17,520 nucleotides of DNA from Actinomycetes bacterium. Lineage in GTDB: Bacteria > Actinomycetota > Actinomycetes > Actinomycetales > Actinomycetaceae. The notes beneath the pieces were generated by a model. That model was not told the DNA's origin. It was given only the letters and a program-made list of their open reading frames with translations, and did no database searches. Positions 1-6,840 of the stretch are shown here, one piece after another. Position numbers and translations under genes: made by a program. The stretch is from NCBI GenBank assembly GCA_023426345.1, contig JAFAAX010000069.1, positions 1-17,520 of the forward strand, in the 5' to 3' direction. Every line of letters begins with the position of its first letter. Position 1 is the stretch's first letter.

Positions 1-131
1 ATCTCGGCCAAGGCGGAGCGCGCCGCCGCCCGGCGCTTCCGGGAGCCCCGCGGAGCGCCGCCCTGGCGGTCGTCGGCGTCCACGCCGCGTGCGCGCGCCC
101 CGGCGCTGCCTGTGTCGTCCGTCGCGCCCAT
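1..131 (-). CDS. possible N-terminal part of a leftward gene, product unknown
   Basis: Reading leftwards from an ATG at 131-129, the frame stays open to the window edge for about 43 codons with almost only G/C in third positions. It would encode an acidic start (MGATDDTGSAG...) followed by a basic stretch with SRKRRAAARSALAE. The G/C third-position bias falls off to the right of 131, as expected if coding ends there. A hexamer CACAAT on the minus strand (143-138) ends 7 nt before this ATG, the same spacing as the leaderless promoters elsewhere in the window. The plus-strand frame starting at base 1 is also open to about 279 and shares the same third positions, so a rightward C-terminal fragment cannot be excluded. 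I do not recognise the product. Confidence 0.35.
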   Translation of the reverse strand, partial: MGATDDTGSAGARARGVDADDRQGGAPRGSRKRRAAARSALAE

Positions 132-163
132 GGGCTCATTGTGTCCCACATTGCCGCGCCAGC

Positions 164-217
164 GGGTCGCCCTCGTCGATGCGGCGGAGGGGGACCAGCA
201 AGGGACGAGGGCGACCC
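164..217. repeat. 14-bp perfect inverted repeat, pair of GACGAGGGCG motifs
   Basis: The arms 164-177 (GGGTCGCCCTCGTC) and 204-217 (GACGAGGGCGACCC) are exact reverse complements separated by 26 nt. Each arm carries one copy of the dispersed GACGAGGGCG motif. It sits between the possible leftward gene and the nucleotidyltransferase gene. No T-run follows, so it is not a classical terminator. Confidence 0.8.
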
Positions 218-229
218 CGGCGCCCCCTG

Positions 230-266
230 TAGGATGGGCCGCGTTCGAGATCGGGCGGATCGGAGA
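230..266 (+). promoter_or_regulatory. candidate promoter and RBS of the nucleotidyltransferase gene
   Basis: TAGGAT at 230-235 matches an actinobacterial -10 hexamer and would give a leader of roughly 30 nt. CGGAGA at 261-266 is a plausible ribosome binding site 5 nt before the ATG at 272. No convincing -35 is visible. Confidence 0.4.
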
Positions 267-271
267 CCGCG

Positions 272-1090
272 ATGACTGACGAGGCACCTCACAAGGCTGT
301 GATCCTGGCGCGGGGGTTGGGCTCGCGCATGCGCACGCGGAGCAGCAGCGCCCACCTCAGCGAGGAGCAGTCGCGGGCAGCCGATCAGGGCGTCAAGGCC
401 ATGATCTCGGTGGGCCGCCCGTTCCTCGACCACGTGATCTCGGCTCTGGCCGACGCGGGGTTCACCGACATCTGCCTGGTGATCGGCCCCGAGCACCAGA
501 TGATCCGCGACTACTACGACGCAATCCCCAAGACGCGCGTCACCATCGGCTACGCCATCCAGGAGGAGCCCCGCGGCACGGCCGACGCCCTGCTGGCCGC
601 CGAGGCCTTCGCGGGCCGGGACCGCGTCCTGGTCATCAACTCCGACAACTACTATCCCGTCGAGGCGTTGCGCGCGCTCGCGGCCCAGCCCGGGTCCGGC
701 CTGGTCGGTTTCGACCGCGCCGCGATGGTCGCGCAGTCCAACATCCCCGCCGATCGGGTCGCGGCGTTCGCCCTGGTCGAGGCCGATGCCGAGGGCTCGC
801 TCATCCGCCTCGTCGAGAAGCCCGCCCAGGATCTCGTCGACCGGGCCGGCCCCCACGGCCTGGTGTCGATGAACTGCTGGCTTTGCGGCCCCGCGATCTT
901 CTCCGCGGCGCGCCGCATCCCGCTGTCCCCGCGCGGCGAGTACGAGCTGCCCGACGCCGTGCGCCGCGCTATCGAGGACGGCGATCCCTACCGCGTGGTC
1001 CGCGCGGAGGTCGGCGTGCTCGACCTGTCCAACCGCGACGACATCGAGGCCGTCGCCGCGGCTTTCGCCGGCCGAGAGGCTGCTTTGTGA
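272..1090 (+). CDS. NTP-transferase family sugar nucleotidyltransferase
   Basis: A 272-residue protein of the nucleotidyltransferase family that joins sugar-1-phosphates to NTPs in the cytoplasm. Visible motifs are the N-terminal nucleotide loop GLGSRMR (residues 15-21), a conserved Lys (K42), the EEPRGTADALLAA segment (98-110) typical of these enzymes, the metal-binding region NSDN (123-126) and VEKPA (181-185). The loop and Lys are separated by a short Ser-rich insert. The length is near that of short glucose-1-phosphate thymidylyl/uridylyltransferases, and no acyltransferase (LbH) extension follows. The stop overlaps the start of the next gene, a sugar kinase, in a GTGA, so the two are probably translated together and act in sequence. 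The sugar and the NTP cannot be read from sequence. Family assignment is firm, substrate unknown. Confidence 0.85.
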   Translation: MTDEAPHKAVILARGLGSRMRTRSSSAHLSEEQSRAADQGVKAMISVGRPFLDHVISALADAGFTDICLVIGPEHQMIRDYYDAIPKTRVTIGYAIQEEPRGTADALLAAEAFAGRDRVLVINSDNYYPVEALRALAAQPGSGLVGFDRAAMVAQSNIPADRVAAFALVEADAEGSLIRLVEKPAQDLVDRAGPHGLVSMNCWLCGPAIFSAARRIPLSPRGEYELPDAVRRAIEDGDPYRVVRAEVGVLDLSNRDDIEAVAAAFAGREAAL

Positions 1091-2346
1091 CCATCGGGTG
1101 GTTCGTCCCGGGCCGCCTGGAGGTCCTGGGCACGCACACCGACTATGCGGGCGGGCGGTCGCTGCTGGCGGCCGTGGACCGCGGGGTGACGGTCCGCGTC
1201 TCCGGCCTCGCCTCGGGCTCTGGCTCCGGCTCTGGCCGGAGGTCCAGCTCCAGGCCTGACGAGGGCGGCCCCGCCGCGTTCGTCGCCCGGTCCGCCGCGG
1301 TCCCGGACCGGGGGCCGGTGAGGCTGGTCCCGGGGACCGATCCCGGGCTGCCCGCGGGACATTGGGGCCGCTACGTCCAGGCCGTCCTGGACCGCCTCAC
1401 CCTCAACTTCGGGCCGCTGAGGCCGGCGCGGATCTCCGTCGAGTCGTCGTTGCCGCTGGCCGCGGGGATGAGCTCGTCGTCGGCGCTGGTGACGGCCGTG
1501 GCGCTGGCGGTCGCCGACGCCAACGGGCTGCCGCGCACCGAGCGGTGGCGGGGAGCGATCGCGGACGGCCTGGACCTGGCCGGATACATGGCGACGATGG
1601 AGAACGGGCTGCCGTTCAAGGACCTGGCGGGCCTGCGGGGCGTCGGCACTTTCGGAGGCTCCGAGGATCACACGGCGATGCTGAACTGCACCGCGGACCG
1701 GCTGACCGAGTTCCGCTTCTGCCCGATCGTCCGCGGCGCGTCCGTGCCGTTCCCGCGCGAGTGGTCGTTCGTCATCGCGGTCTCGGGCGTCCTGGCGGAG
1801 AAGACGGGCGCGGCGCTCGCGCGCTACAACGCCGTGTCGCTGCGGGCGCGGGAGCTGGTGTCGATCTGGAACGGCTGGACGGGGCAGGCCCAGGAGTCGT
1901 TGGCCGCGGCGGTTGCGTCGGCGCCGGACGCGGGGGAGCGCCTGCGCGGGTGGGTGGCGGATCGGCCGGCGCTGGCCGATCGACTCGAGGCGTTCATCGC
2001 GGAGTCCGAGGTCCTCGTCCCCCGCGCCCTGGAGGCCGTGGAGGCCGGTGACCTGGCGGCTTTCGGGCAGGTGGCGGACCAGTCCCATGCGAATTCGGAT
2101 CGGCTGCTGGGCATCCAGGTCCCGCAGACCAATGCCTTGCAGCGGATGGCCCGGGAGCTCGGGGCGTCAGGCGCGTCCGGTTTCGGAGCGGGATTCGGCG
2201 GATCGGTGTGGGCGGTGGTGCCGACGGCGGATGCGGAGGCCTTCTTGGCCGCCTGGAGGCAGCGCTATCTCACGGAGTTCCCAGGCATGGCGGGGCGGGC
2301 GTCCGTGCTGGTGACCCGCCCGGGAGACGCCGCGCATCGGATCTGA
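1087..2346 (+). CDS. galactokinase-like GHMP sugar kinase
   Basis: A 419-residue GHMP-superfamily kinase expected to phosphorylate a sugar at C1 using ATP. I start it at the GTG at 1087, which overlaps the upstream stop (GTGA); the open frame further upstream overlaps the nucleotidyltransferase in another frame and lacks family features. The galactokinase signature is present as GRLEVLGTHTDYAGG (residues 9-23), the ATP loop as LPLAAGMSSSSAL (122-134), a likely catalytic Asp in GGSEDHTA (190-197), and the third motif GFGAGFGGS at about 365-373. True galactokinases have GEHTDY and GGMDQ; here Glu is Thr (T16) and the Asp context is SEDH, so the sugar may not be galactose. Residues 42-64 are a Gly/Ser-rich insert carrying a dispersed motif copy (DEGG). 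Pairing with a nucleotidyltransferase suggests salvage of a free sugar to an NDP-sugar. Confidence 0.85.
   Translation: MTIGWFVPGRLEVLGTHTDYAGGRSLLAAVDRGVTVRVSGLASGSGSGSGRRSSSRPDEGGPAAFVARSAAVPDRGPVRLVPGTDPGLPAGHWGRYVQAVLDRLTLNFGPLRPARISVESSLPLAAGMSSSSALVTAVALAVADANGLPRTERWRGAIADGLDLAGYMATMENGLPFKDLAGLRGVGTFGGSEDHTAMLNCTADRLTEFRFCPIVRGASVPFPREWSFVIAVSGVLAEKTGAALARYNAVSLRARELVSIWNGWTGQAQESLAAAVASAPDAGERLRGWVADRPALADRLEAFIAESEVLVPRALEAVEAGDLAAFGQVADQSHANSDRLLGIQVPQTNALQRMARELGASGASGFGAGFGGSVWAVVPTADAEAFLAAWRQRYLTEFPGMAGRASVLVTRPGDAAHRI
1258..1275 (+). repeat. dispersed GACGAGGGCG motif copy inside the kinase
   Basis: GACGAGGGCGGCCCCGCC, read as Asp-Glu-Gly-Gly-Pro in a low-complexity loop between the first kinase motif and the body of the domain. 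Confidence 0.65.
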
Positions 2347-2504
2347 CCTTTGTCTCTCGCCCCCGGCGGAGAGCCGCGCACCGTCTGGCCCGCGAAGTTC
2401 GCCCATCTGGGACCGTGGGGCACGCGCTTGCGAGCCCGGGAGTTCGCCGGCTGTCTGTGACTTGGCCACGCCATGAAAGCTCGGCCGCCCTCAGCGGCTT
2501 GGGA

Positions 2505-2560
2505 CCGAACTCGGTGCGGAACAGGACCGAACTCGGCGCAGAACAGCACCGAACTCGCTG
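2505..2560 (-). repeat. 22-bp tandem repeat cluster 1 (3 units)
   Basis: The core CCGAACTCG starts at 2505, 2527 and 2549, a strict 22-bp period. Read on the minus strand the units match the consensus CGAsTTCGGTsCTGTTy seen in the three other clusters. It lies in the 268-bp gap between the kinase gene and guaA. The first unit contains the perfect dyad ACCGA-AC-TCGGT. Confidence 0.85.
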
Positions 2561-2602
2561 AAGGGGCGGGGGCGGGGAGGGCGGGGCCGGGGGCGCGCCG
2601 GG

Positions 2603-2617
2603 TAGCATGTCCGCGTG
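2603..2617 (+). promoter_or_regulatory. leaderless promoter of guaA
   Basis: The hexamer TAGCAT at 2603-2608 ends 7 nt before the GTG at 2615, which places the expected transcription start on the first base of the start codon. No Shine-Dalgarno sequence is present. The same arrangement recurs at three other genes here. Confidence 0.65.
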
Positions 2618-4243
2618 AGTATGAGCGCCCCTCCCTCCCCCTCCCCCCGGCCTGTCCTGGTCGTCGACTTCGGCGCGCAGTACGCGCAGCTGATCGCGCG
2701 ACGCGTGCGGGAAGCGTCGGTGTATTCCGAGATCGTCCCCCACTCGATGTCCGCGGCCGACATGCTGGCCAAGGACCCCGCCGCGATCATTCTGTCGGGC
2801 GGCCCTGCCTCGGTGTATGCGCCGGAGGCGCCCGGCCTCGATCCGGCCGTCTTCGACGCGGGCGTGCCCGTGCTGGGCATCTGCTACGGCTTCCAGCTGA
2901 TGGCCCAGGCCCTGGGCGGTCGCGTCGGGCGCACCGGCACCCGCGAGTACGGGCGCACGCAGGCGCGCCTGCTCGCCCCCGCCGCCCCGGCCCCCGCGAC
3001 CCCCGCCGCCCCGGCCCCCTCCTCCCGCCTCCTCGCGGACACCCCTGACACCCAGACCGTGTGGATGAGCCACGGGGACGCCGTCGAGCGCGCTCCCGAG
3101 GGCTTCACCGTCACCGCGTCCACGGACCAGACCCCGGTCGCGGCCTTCGAGCACGACGCCCGCCGCCTCTACGGCGTCCAGTGGCATCCCGAGGTCGTCC
3201 ACTCGGAGTTCGGCCAGCGGCTCCTGGAGACCTTCCTCCACGACTGCGCGGGCATCGGCCGGGACTGGACGCCGGGATCGATCATCGACGATCAGGTGGC
3301 CCGCATCCGCGCTCAGGTCGGCGACGCCCGCGTCATCTGCGGCCTGTCCGGCGGCGTCGACTCCTCGGTGGCGGCGGCCCTGGTCCACCGCGCGATCGGG
3401 GACCAGCTCACCTGCATCTTCGTCGACCACGGCCTGCTGCGCGCCGGCGAGCGCGAGCAGGTCGAGCGCGACTACGCCGCCTCGATGGGCATCCGCGTCG
3501 TCACCGTCGACGAGTCCGAGCGCTTCCTCGCCGCGCTGGCCGGCGTCACGGACCCCGAGCGGAAGCGCAAGATCATCGGCCGCGAGTTCATCCGCAGCTT
3601 CGAGGCCGCCCAGCGGGCGCTGGTCGCCGAGGCCGGGCAGGAGGGCGCGGAGATCAAGTTCCTCGTCCAGGGCACCCTGTACCCCGACGTCGTGGAGTCC
3701 GGCGGGGGCGACGGCGCGGCGAACATCAAGAGCCACCACAACGTGGGCGGCCTGCCCGAGGACCTCGACTTCGCCCTCATCGAGCCGCTGCGCACCCTGT
3801 TCAAGGACGAGGTCCGCGCGATCGGCTCCGAGCTGGGCCTTCCGGACGCCCTGGTGTGGCGTCAGCCCTTCCCGGGCCCGGGCCTGGGCATCCGCATCAT
3901 CGGAGAGGTCACGCGCGAACGGCTCGACGTCCTGCGCGCCGCCGACCTCATCGCCCGCGAGGAACTCACCGCCGCCGGCCTGGACCGCGACATCTGGCAG
4001 TGCCCGGTCGTGCTGCTGGCCGACGTCCACTCCGTGGGCGTCCAGGGCGATGGCCGCTCCTACGGCTGCCCGGTCGTCCTGCGCCCCGTGACTAGCGAGG
4101 ACGCGATGACCGCCGACTGGTCGCGCGTGCCCTACGACGTCCTCGGCCGCGTCTCCACGCGTATCACGAACAGCGTGCCCGAGGTGACCCGTGTCGTCCT
4201 GGACGTCACCTCGAAGCCGCCGGCCACCATCGAGTGGGAGTGA
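2615..4243 (+). CDS. guaA: GMP synthase (glutamine-hydrolysing)
   Basis: A 542-residue cytoplasmic enzyme that converts XMP, ATP and glutamine to GMP, the last step of guanine nucleotide synthesis. The N-terminal class I glutamine amidotransferase has its nucleophile in GICYGFQ (C90) and the partner pair in HPEV (H191, E193). The ATP pyrophosphatase domain begins with the PPi loop GLSGGVDSS (243-251). The C-terminal dimerisation domain ends in KPPATIEWE, the normal GuaA terminus. Length is close to the usual 520-530, with the extra residues mainly in an Ala/Pro-rich insert at about 119-137 in the amidotransferase domain. The GTG start is supported by the leaderless promoter; the next possible start, an ATG at 2621, lies two codons downstream. 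A TatD-family gene follows after 10 nt and is probably co-transcribed. Confidence 0.97.
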   Translation: MSMSAPPSPSPRPVLVVDFGAQYAQLIARRVREASVYSEIVPHSMSAADMLAKDPAAIILSGGPASVYAPEAPGLDPAVFDAGVPVLGICYGFQLMAQALGGRVGRTGTREYGRTQARLLAPAAPAPATPAAPAPSSRLLADTPDTQTVWMSHGDAVERAPEGFTVTASTDQTPVAAFEHDARRLYGVQWHPEVVHSEFGQRLLETFLHDCAGIGRDWTPGSIIDDQVARIRAQVGDARVICGLSGGVDSSVAAALVHRAIGDQLTCIFVDHGLLRAGEREQVERDYAASMGIRVVTVDESERFLAALAGVTDPERKRKIIGREFIRSFEAAQRALVAEAGQEGAEIKFLVQGTLYPDVVESGGGDGAANIKSHHNVGGLPEDLDFALIEPLRTLFKDEVRAIGSELGLPDALVWRQPFPGPGLGIRIIGEVTRERLDVLRAADLIAREELTAAGLDRDIWQCPVVLLADVHSVGVQGDGRSYGCPVVLRPVTSEDAMTADWSRVPYDVLGRVSTRITNSVPEVTRVVLDVTSKPPATIEWE

Positions 4244-4253
4244 CGGCGCCCCG

Positions 4254-5276
4254 ATGAGCCACCGTCACAGGCCCCGCCACTGGCCCGACACGCCCGATCC
4301 GCTGGCGGCGCCCGTCGTCGACAACCACACGCATCTGCCGCTCGACGGCGCCCAGATCCCGCGCGCGGAGGGCGTGCGCCTGCCGCTGGTCGAGCAGCTG
4401 GAGCGCGCCGCGGCCGTCGGCGTCACGCGCGTGGTGACGTCGGCCTGCGAGCTGCCCGCCCTGGATCCGGCGCTCTCATTGGCGAGGGCGACCCGCGTGG
4501 CGGGCTCTGCCGGGACCGCGGCGGCTCGGGACGGCGGACCGCGCGCGGAGGACGAGGCCCGCCAGGCGGGGCCGCCCTCGTCGATCGGGAGCGCGGGGGT
4601 CGCGGTCCGCGTGGCGCTGGCGATCCACCCGAACGAGGCGGCCCTGCACGCGGGGTTCACCGATCCCTCGCCGGACGGCCTGACGCCGACGCGCGAGGAG
4701 CACCACCGCGTGCCCCTGGTGGAGGCCCTGGAGGAGGTCGCGCGCCGGCTCGACGATCCGATGGTGGTGGCGGTGGGGGAGTCCGGCCTCGACTACTTCC
4801 GCACCGCGGAGCCCGGGCGGGAGGCCCAGCAGGAGGCGCTGCGCGCCCACCTCGAGATGGCGCGGCTGCACGATCTCCCGCTGCAGATCCACGACCGCGA
4901 GGCGCACGGGGACTGCCTGGAGATCCTGGGCGAGTCGGCCGCGCGCGGACAGCGCATCGTCTTCCACTGCTATTCGGGCGATGCGGCGATGGCCCGCGAG
5001 CTCCGGCGCCACGACTGGTGCGCCTCCTTCGCGGGGACGCTCACCTATCCGGCGAACGCCTCTGTGCGGGCCGCGCTCCTCGAGCTGCCCCGCGAGCTCG
5101 TCCTGGTCGAGACCGACGCCCCGTACCTCGCTCCCGTGCCGTGGCGCGGCAGCCCGAACGCCTCCTACGTCATGGCCCACACCGTCCGGGCAATCGCCGA
5201 GTTGTGGCAGGTCAGCGAGGACGTGGCCTGTCGGCAGCTGGAGGCGAACTCGACGCGCGTCTACGGCCAGTGGTAG
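4254..5276 (+). CDS. tatD: TatD-family metal-dependent hydrolase
   Basis: A 340-residue amidohydrolase-fold protein of the TatD DNase family, predicted to be a cytoplasmic metal-dependent deoxyribonuclease or phosphoesterase. All metal ligands are visible: HxH in DNHTHL (H25, H27), Glu in ESGLDY (E176), His in QIHDRE (H213), His in FHCYSG (H238) and Asp in ETDAPY (D288). I use the ATG at 4254, 10 nt after the guaA stop; the frame is open further upstream but overlaps guaA. Residues about 81-118 look like an insertion between the LARA helix and the conserved IHPNE strand; it contains a dispersed motif copy in reverse orientation. In actinobacteria tatD commonly lies directly before rpfB, as it does here. 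Confidence 0.93.
   Translation: MSHRHRPRHWPDTPDPLAAPVVDNHTHLPLDGAQIPRAEGVRLPLVEQLERAAAVGVTRVVTSACELPALDPALSLARATRVAGSAGTAAARDGGPRAEDEARQAGPPSSIGSAGVAVRVALAIHPNEAALHAGFTDPSPDGLTPTREEHHRVPLVEALEEVARRLDDPMVVAVGESGLDYFRTAEPGREAQQEALRAHLEMARLHDLPLQIHDREAHGDCLEILGESAARGQRIVFHCYSGDAAMARELRRHDWCASFAGTLTYPANASVRAALLELPRELVLVETDAPYLAPVPWRGSPNASYVMAHTVRAIAELWQVSEDVACRQLEANSTRVYGQW
4571..4582 (-). repeat. dispersed GACGAGGGCG motif copy inside tatD (reverse orientation)
   Basis: GCCGCCCTCGTC, the reverse complement of the motif, is read in frame as part of Pro-Pro-Ser-Ser within the inserted loop of TatD. A degenerate opposite copy, GCGAGGGCGACC, lies upstream near 4484, so this could be a decayed inverted pair. 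Confidence 0.6.
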
Positions 5277-5389
5277 GTGTGGCGACAAGGGTTCCGGCGG
5301 GCGTCGGCCGGGCCGAGGTCCGTGCCGCGAGGCGGGGCTGCGGCGGGGCGCCGGGGCTGTCTGGTCTCTCACACGGGGTCGCGCGCGTG

Positions 5390-5408
5390 GTCACGGTTCG
5401 GTTACGGT
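5390..5408 (+). promoter_or_regulatory. direct-repeat regulatory motif and -10 upstream of rpfB
   Basis: GTCACGGT-TCG-GTTACGGT: two 8-bp near-identical half-sites with a 3-bp spacer. A nearly identical motif precedes the next gene (6813-6831). The second half-site contains TACGGT (5403-5408), usable as a -10, which would start the transcript near 5415 and give a leader of about 130 nt. The architecture resembles what I recall for MtrA response-regulator sites in corynebacteria; that identification is inference. Confidence 0.6.
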
Positions 5409-5447
5409 GACGCAGTCGAGTCCGCCAGCGGCGCGCTCCTGAGCCCT

Positions 5448-5510
5448 CGCCGGGCGTCCTCCGGCGGCGGGTGTCTGGGAGGTCGTTCCCCGGGGAAGGT
5501 CCGGGAACGA
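5448..5510 (+). promoter_or_regulatory. structured 5' leader of rpfB (two hairpins)
   Basis: Two stems can be drawn in the predicted leader: CGCCGG (5448-5453) with CCGGCG (5461-5466), and TCGTTCCC (5483-5490) with GGGAACGA (5503-5510, 12-nt loop). I see no match to the cyclic-di-AMP riboswitch known upstream of some Streptomyces rpf genes. The hairpins could act in attenuation or mRNA stability. Confidence 0.4.
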
Positions 5511-5546
5511 GGGCGCCGCGCGGAGCACAACGAAGCTAGGAACCCC

Positions 5547-6680
5547 GTGGTCTCATTCACCCCGACCCGCCGTCAGATCCTCGGCGCCTCCTCGGCGCTC
5601 TCGTTCGGCATCGTCGCCCTCGCGGGCGTCGCCGTCGCGGATTCGCACCACTCGCTGATGCTGGAGGTGAACGGCGTCTCGACGCCGGTCTCCGGCTTCG
5701 AGCAGACGGTCGGGGACGTGCTGGCCGCGTCCGGCGTCGCGGTCTCCTCCCACGATCTGGTCGCCCCCGCGGCCGACCAGCCCGTGCGCAGCGGGCAGAC
5801 GATCGTCGTGCGCACCGCGACGCCGTATCAGGTGACGGTGGACGGGCGCAGCGTGCAGGCCTGGTCGACCGGCGACTCGGTGGACACGGTGCTTGACGAG
5901 GTCGCCGCGCAGGGCACCGTCGTCATGGCGGCGGACCGCTCCAGCCAACGCCAGGCGCTGCCCGTCCTCCCGGCGGCCGGGACCCTGGCGGTTGTGGCCG
6001 ACGGGCAGACCCACGAGGTCCAGGCCCAGCCCACCGACGGCATCCAGGCGCTCCTCGACAAGGCGGGCGTCACCGCCAGCCCGATCGATCGGGTCGCCTT
6101 CACCCAGCAGGACGGGCGCACGGCCCTCACCGTCACGCGCGTGACGCGCGGCGAGCGCACGGAGACCCAGCCGATCGCGTTCTCCACGGAGGAGCGCGAC
6201 GACGACACCCTCGCGCAGGGCACGCAGACGGTCGTCCAGGAGGGCCAGGACGGCCAGACCTCGACGACCTACTACGAGGAGACGGTCGGCGGGACAACCA
6301 CCGTGTCCGTCAAGGTCGGGGACTCCACGACGGATCCGGTCACGCGGATCGTGGCGAACGGCACCAAGGCGCCCGTCGTGACGGCGTCGTCCAGCGCGTC
6401 GTCCTCCGCCGCGTCCTCGACGAGCAGCGCGTCCGCGGTCGGCGGGGACGTCTGGGCGGCGCTCGCCCAGTGCGAGTCCGGCGGCAATCCGGCGACGAAC
6501 ACCGGCAACGGCTACTACGGGATGTACCAGTTCACGCTGGGCACCTGGCAGTCGCTCGGTGGAACAGGCCTGCCCTCCGAGGCCTCGGCGGACACGCAGA
6601 CGGCGCTCGCCCAGGCCCTCCAGGCCCGCTCGGGGTGGGGGCAGTGGCCGGCGTGCGCGGCGAGCCTCGGCCTGCTCTGA
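5547..6680 (+). CDS. rpfB: RpfB-type resuscitation-promoting factor (DUF348-G5-Rpf)
   Basis: A 377-residue secreted peptidoglycan-cleaving enzyme that promotes regrowth from dormancy in actinobacteria. The GTG at 5547 is preferred because it gives a clean signal peptide (RRQ at 8-10, hydrophobic 11-31) and has AGGA six nt upstream; the open frame extends upstream without family features. Domains in order: three DUF348 repeats at about 36-90, 93-140 and 146-200; a G5 domain at about 205-275; a Ser/Ala linker (279-298); and an Rpf lysozyme-like domain (299-377). The catalytic Glu is in AQCESGGN (E310), and C309 with C370 would form the usual disulfide. The first DUF348 repeat follows the signal directly, so the protein is either released or held by an uncleaved signal anchor. 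tatD upstream and rsmA-ispE downstream fit the classical neighbourhood. Confidence 0.95.
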   Translation: MVSFTPTRRQILGASSALSFGIVALAGVAVADSHHSLMLEVNGVSTPVSGFEQTVGDVLAASGVAVSSHDLVAPAADQPVRSGQTIVVRTATPYQVTVDGRSVQAWSTGDSVDTVLDEVAAQGTVVMAADRSSQRQALPVLPAAGTLAVVADGQTHEVQAQPTDGIQALLDKAGVTASPIDRVAFTQQDGRTALTVTRVTRGERTETQPIAFSTEERDDDTLAQGTQTVVQEGQDGQTSTTYYEETVGGTTTVSVKVGDSTTDPVTRIVANGTKAPVVTASSSASSSAASSTSSASAVGGDVWAALAQCESGGNPATNTGNGYYGMYQFTLGTWQSLGGTGLPSEASADTQTALAQALQARSGWGQWPACAASLGLL

Positions 6681-6721
6681 GTTTCCTCGTTCCCCGTTCT
6701 TCGCTCCCCGCTCCTCCCCCG

Positions 6722-6786
6722 CGACTTCGGTGCTGTTTCCCGCCGACTTCGGTGCTGTTTCTCGCCGACTTCGGTGCGGTGCGGCG
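6722..6786 (+). repeat. 22-bp tandem repeat cluster 2 (3 units)
   Basis: The core CGACTTCGGTGC starts at 6722, 6744 and 6766, a strict 22-bp period. Units 2 and 3 carry the dyad CCGA-CT-TCGG. The cluster sits just downstream of rpfB and about 30 bp before the promoter of the next gene. Confidence 0.88.
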
Positions 6787-6812
6787 AAGCGCGGTGAATC
6801 CTTCCCCCGAGG

Positions 6813-6840
6813 GTCACGATTCGGTTACGATCGACGCGTG
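6813..6840 (+). promoter_or_regulatory. direct-repeat motif overlapping a leaderless promoter
   Basis: GTCACGAT-TCG-GTTACGAT (6813-6831) repeats the rpfB upstream motif. The -10-like TACGAT (6826-6831) is inside the second half-site and ends 7 nt before the GTG at 6838, giving a leaderless transcript. A regulator bound here would cover the -10. Confidence 0.65.

Noticed and set aside
883..1086. Upstream extension of the galactokinase-like ORF
   Set aside because: It overlaps the well-supported nucleotidyltransferase in another frame, is Arg-rich and carries no family sequence; the GTG at 1087 gives a normal kinase start.
2505..2560. CRISPR array
   Set aside because: The 22-bp units abut without unique spacers, there are only 2-3 per cluster, and no cas genes are seen.
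2270..4030. Leftward 586-residue open frame over guaA
   Set aside because: Antisense of guaA; long open frames on the opposite strand are expected at this GC content and it shows no protein family.
5409..5546. Cyclic-di-AMP (ydaO-type) riboswitch in the rpfB leader, as in Streptomyces rpfA
   Set aside because: The leader is too short and I cannot find the conserved riboswitch core; only simple hairpins are visible.
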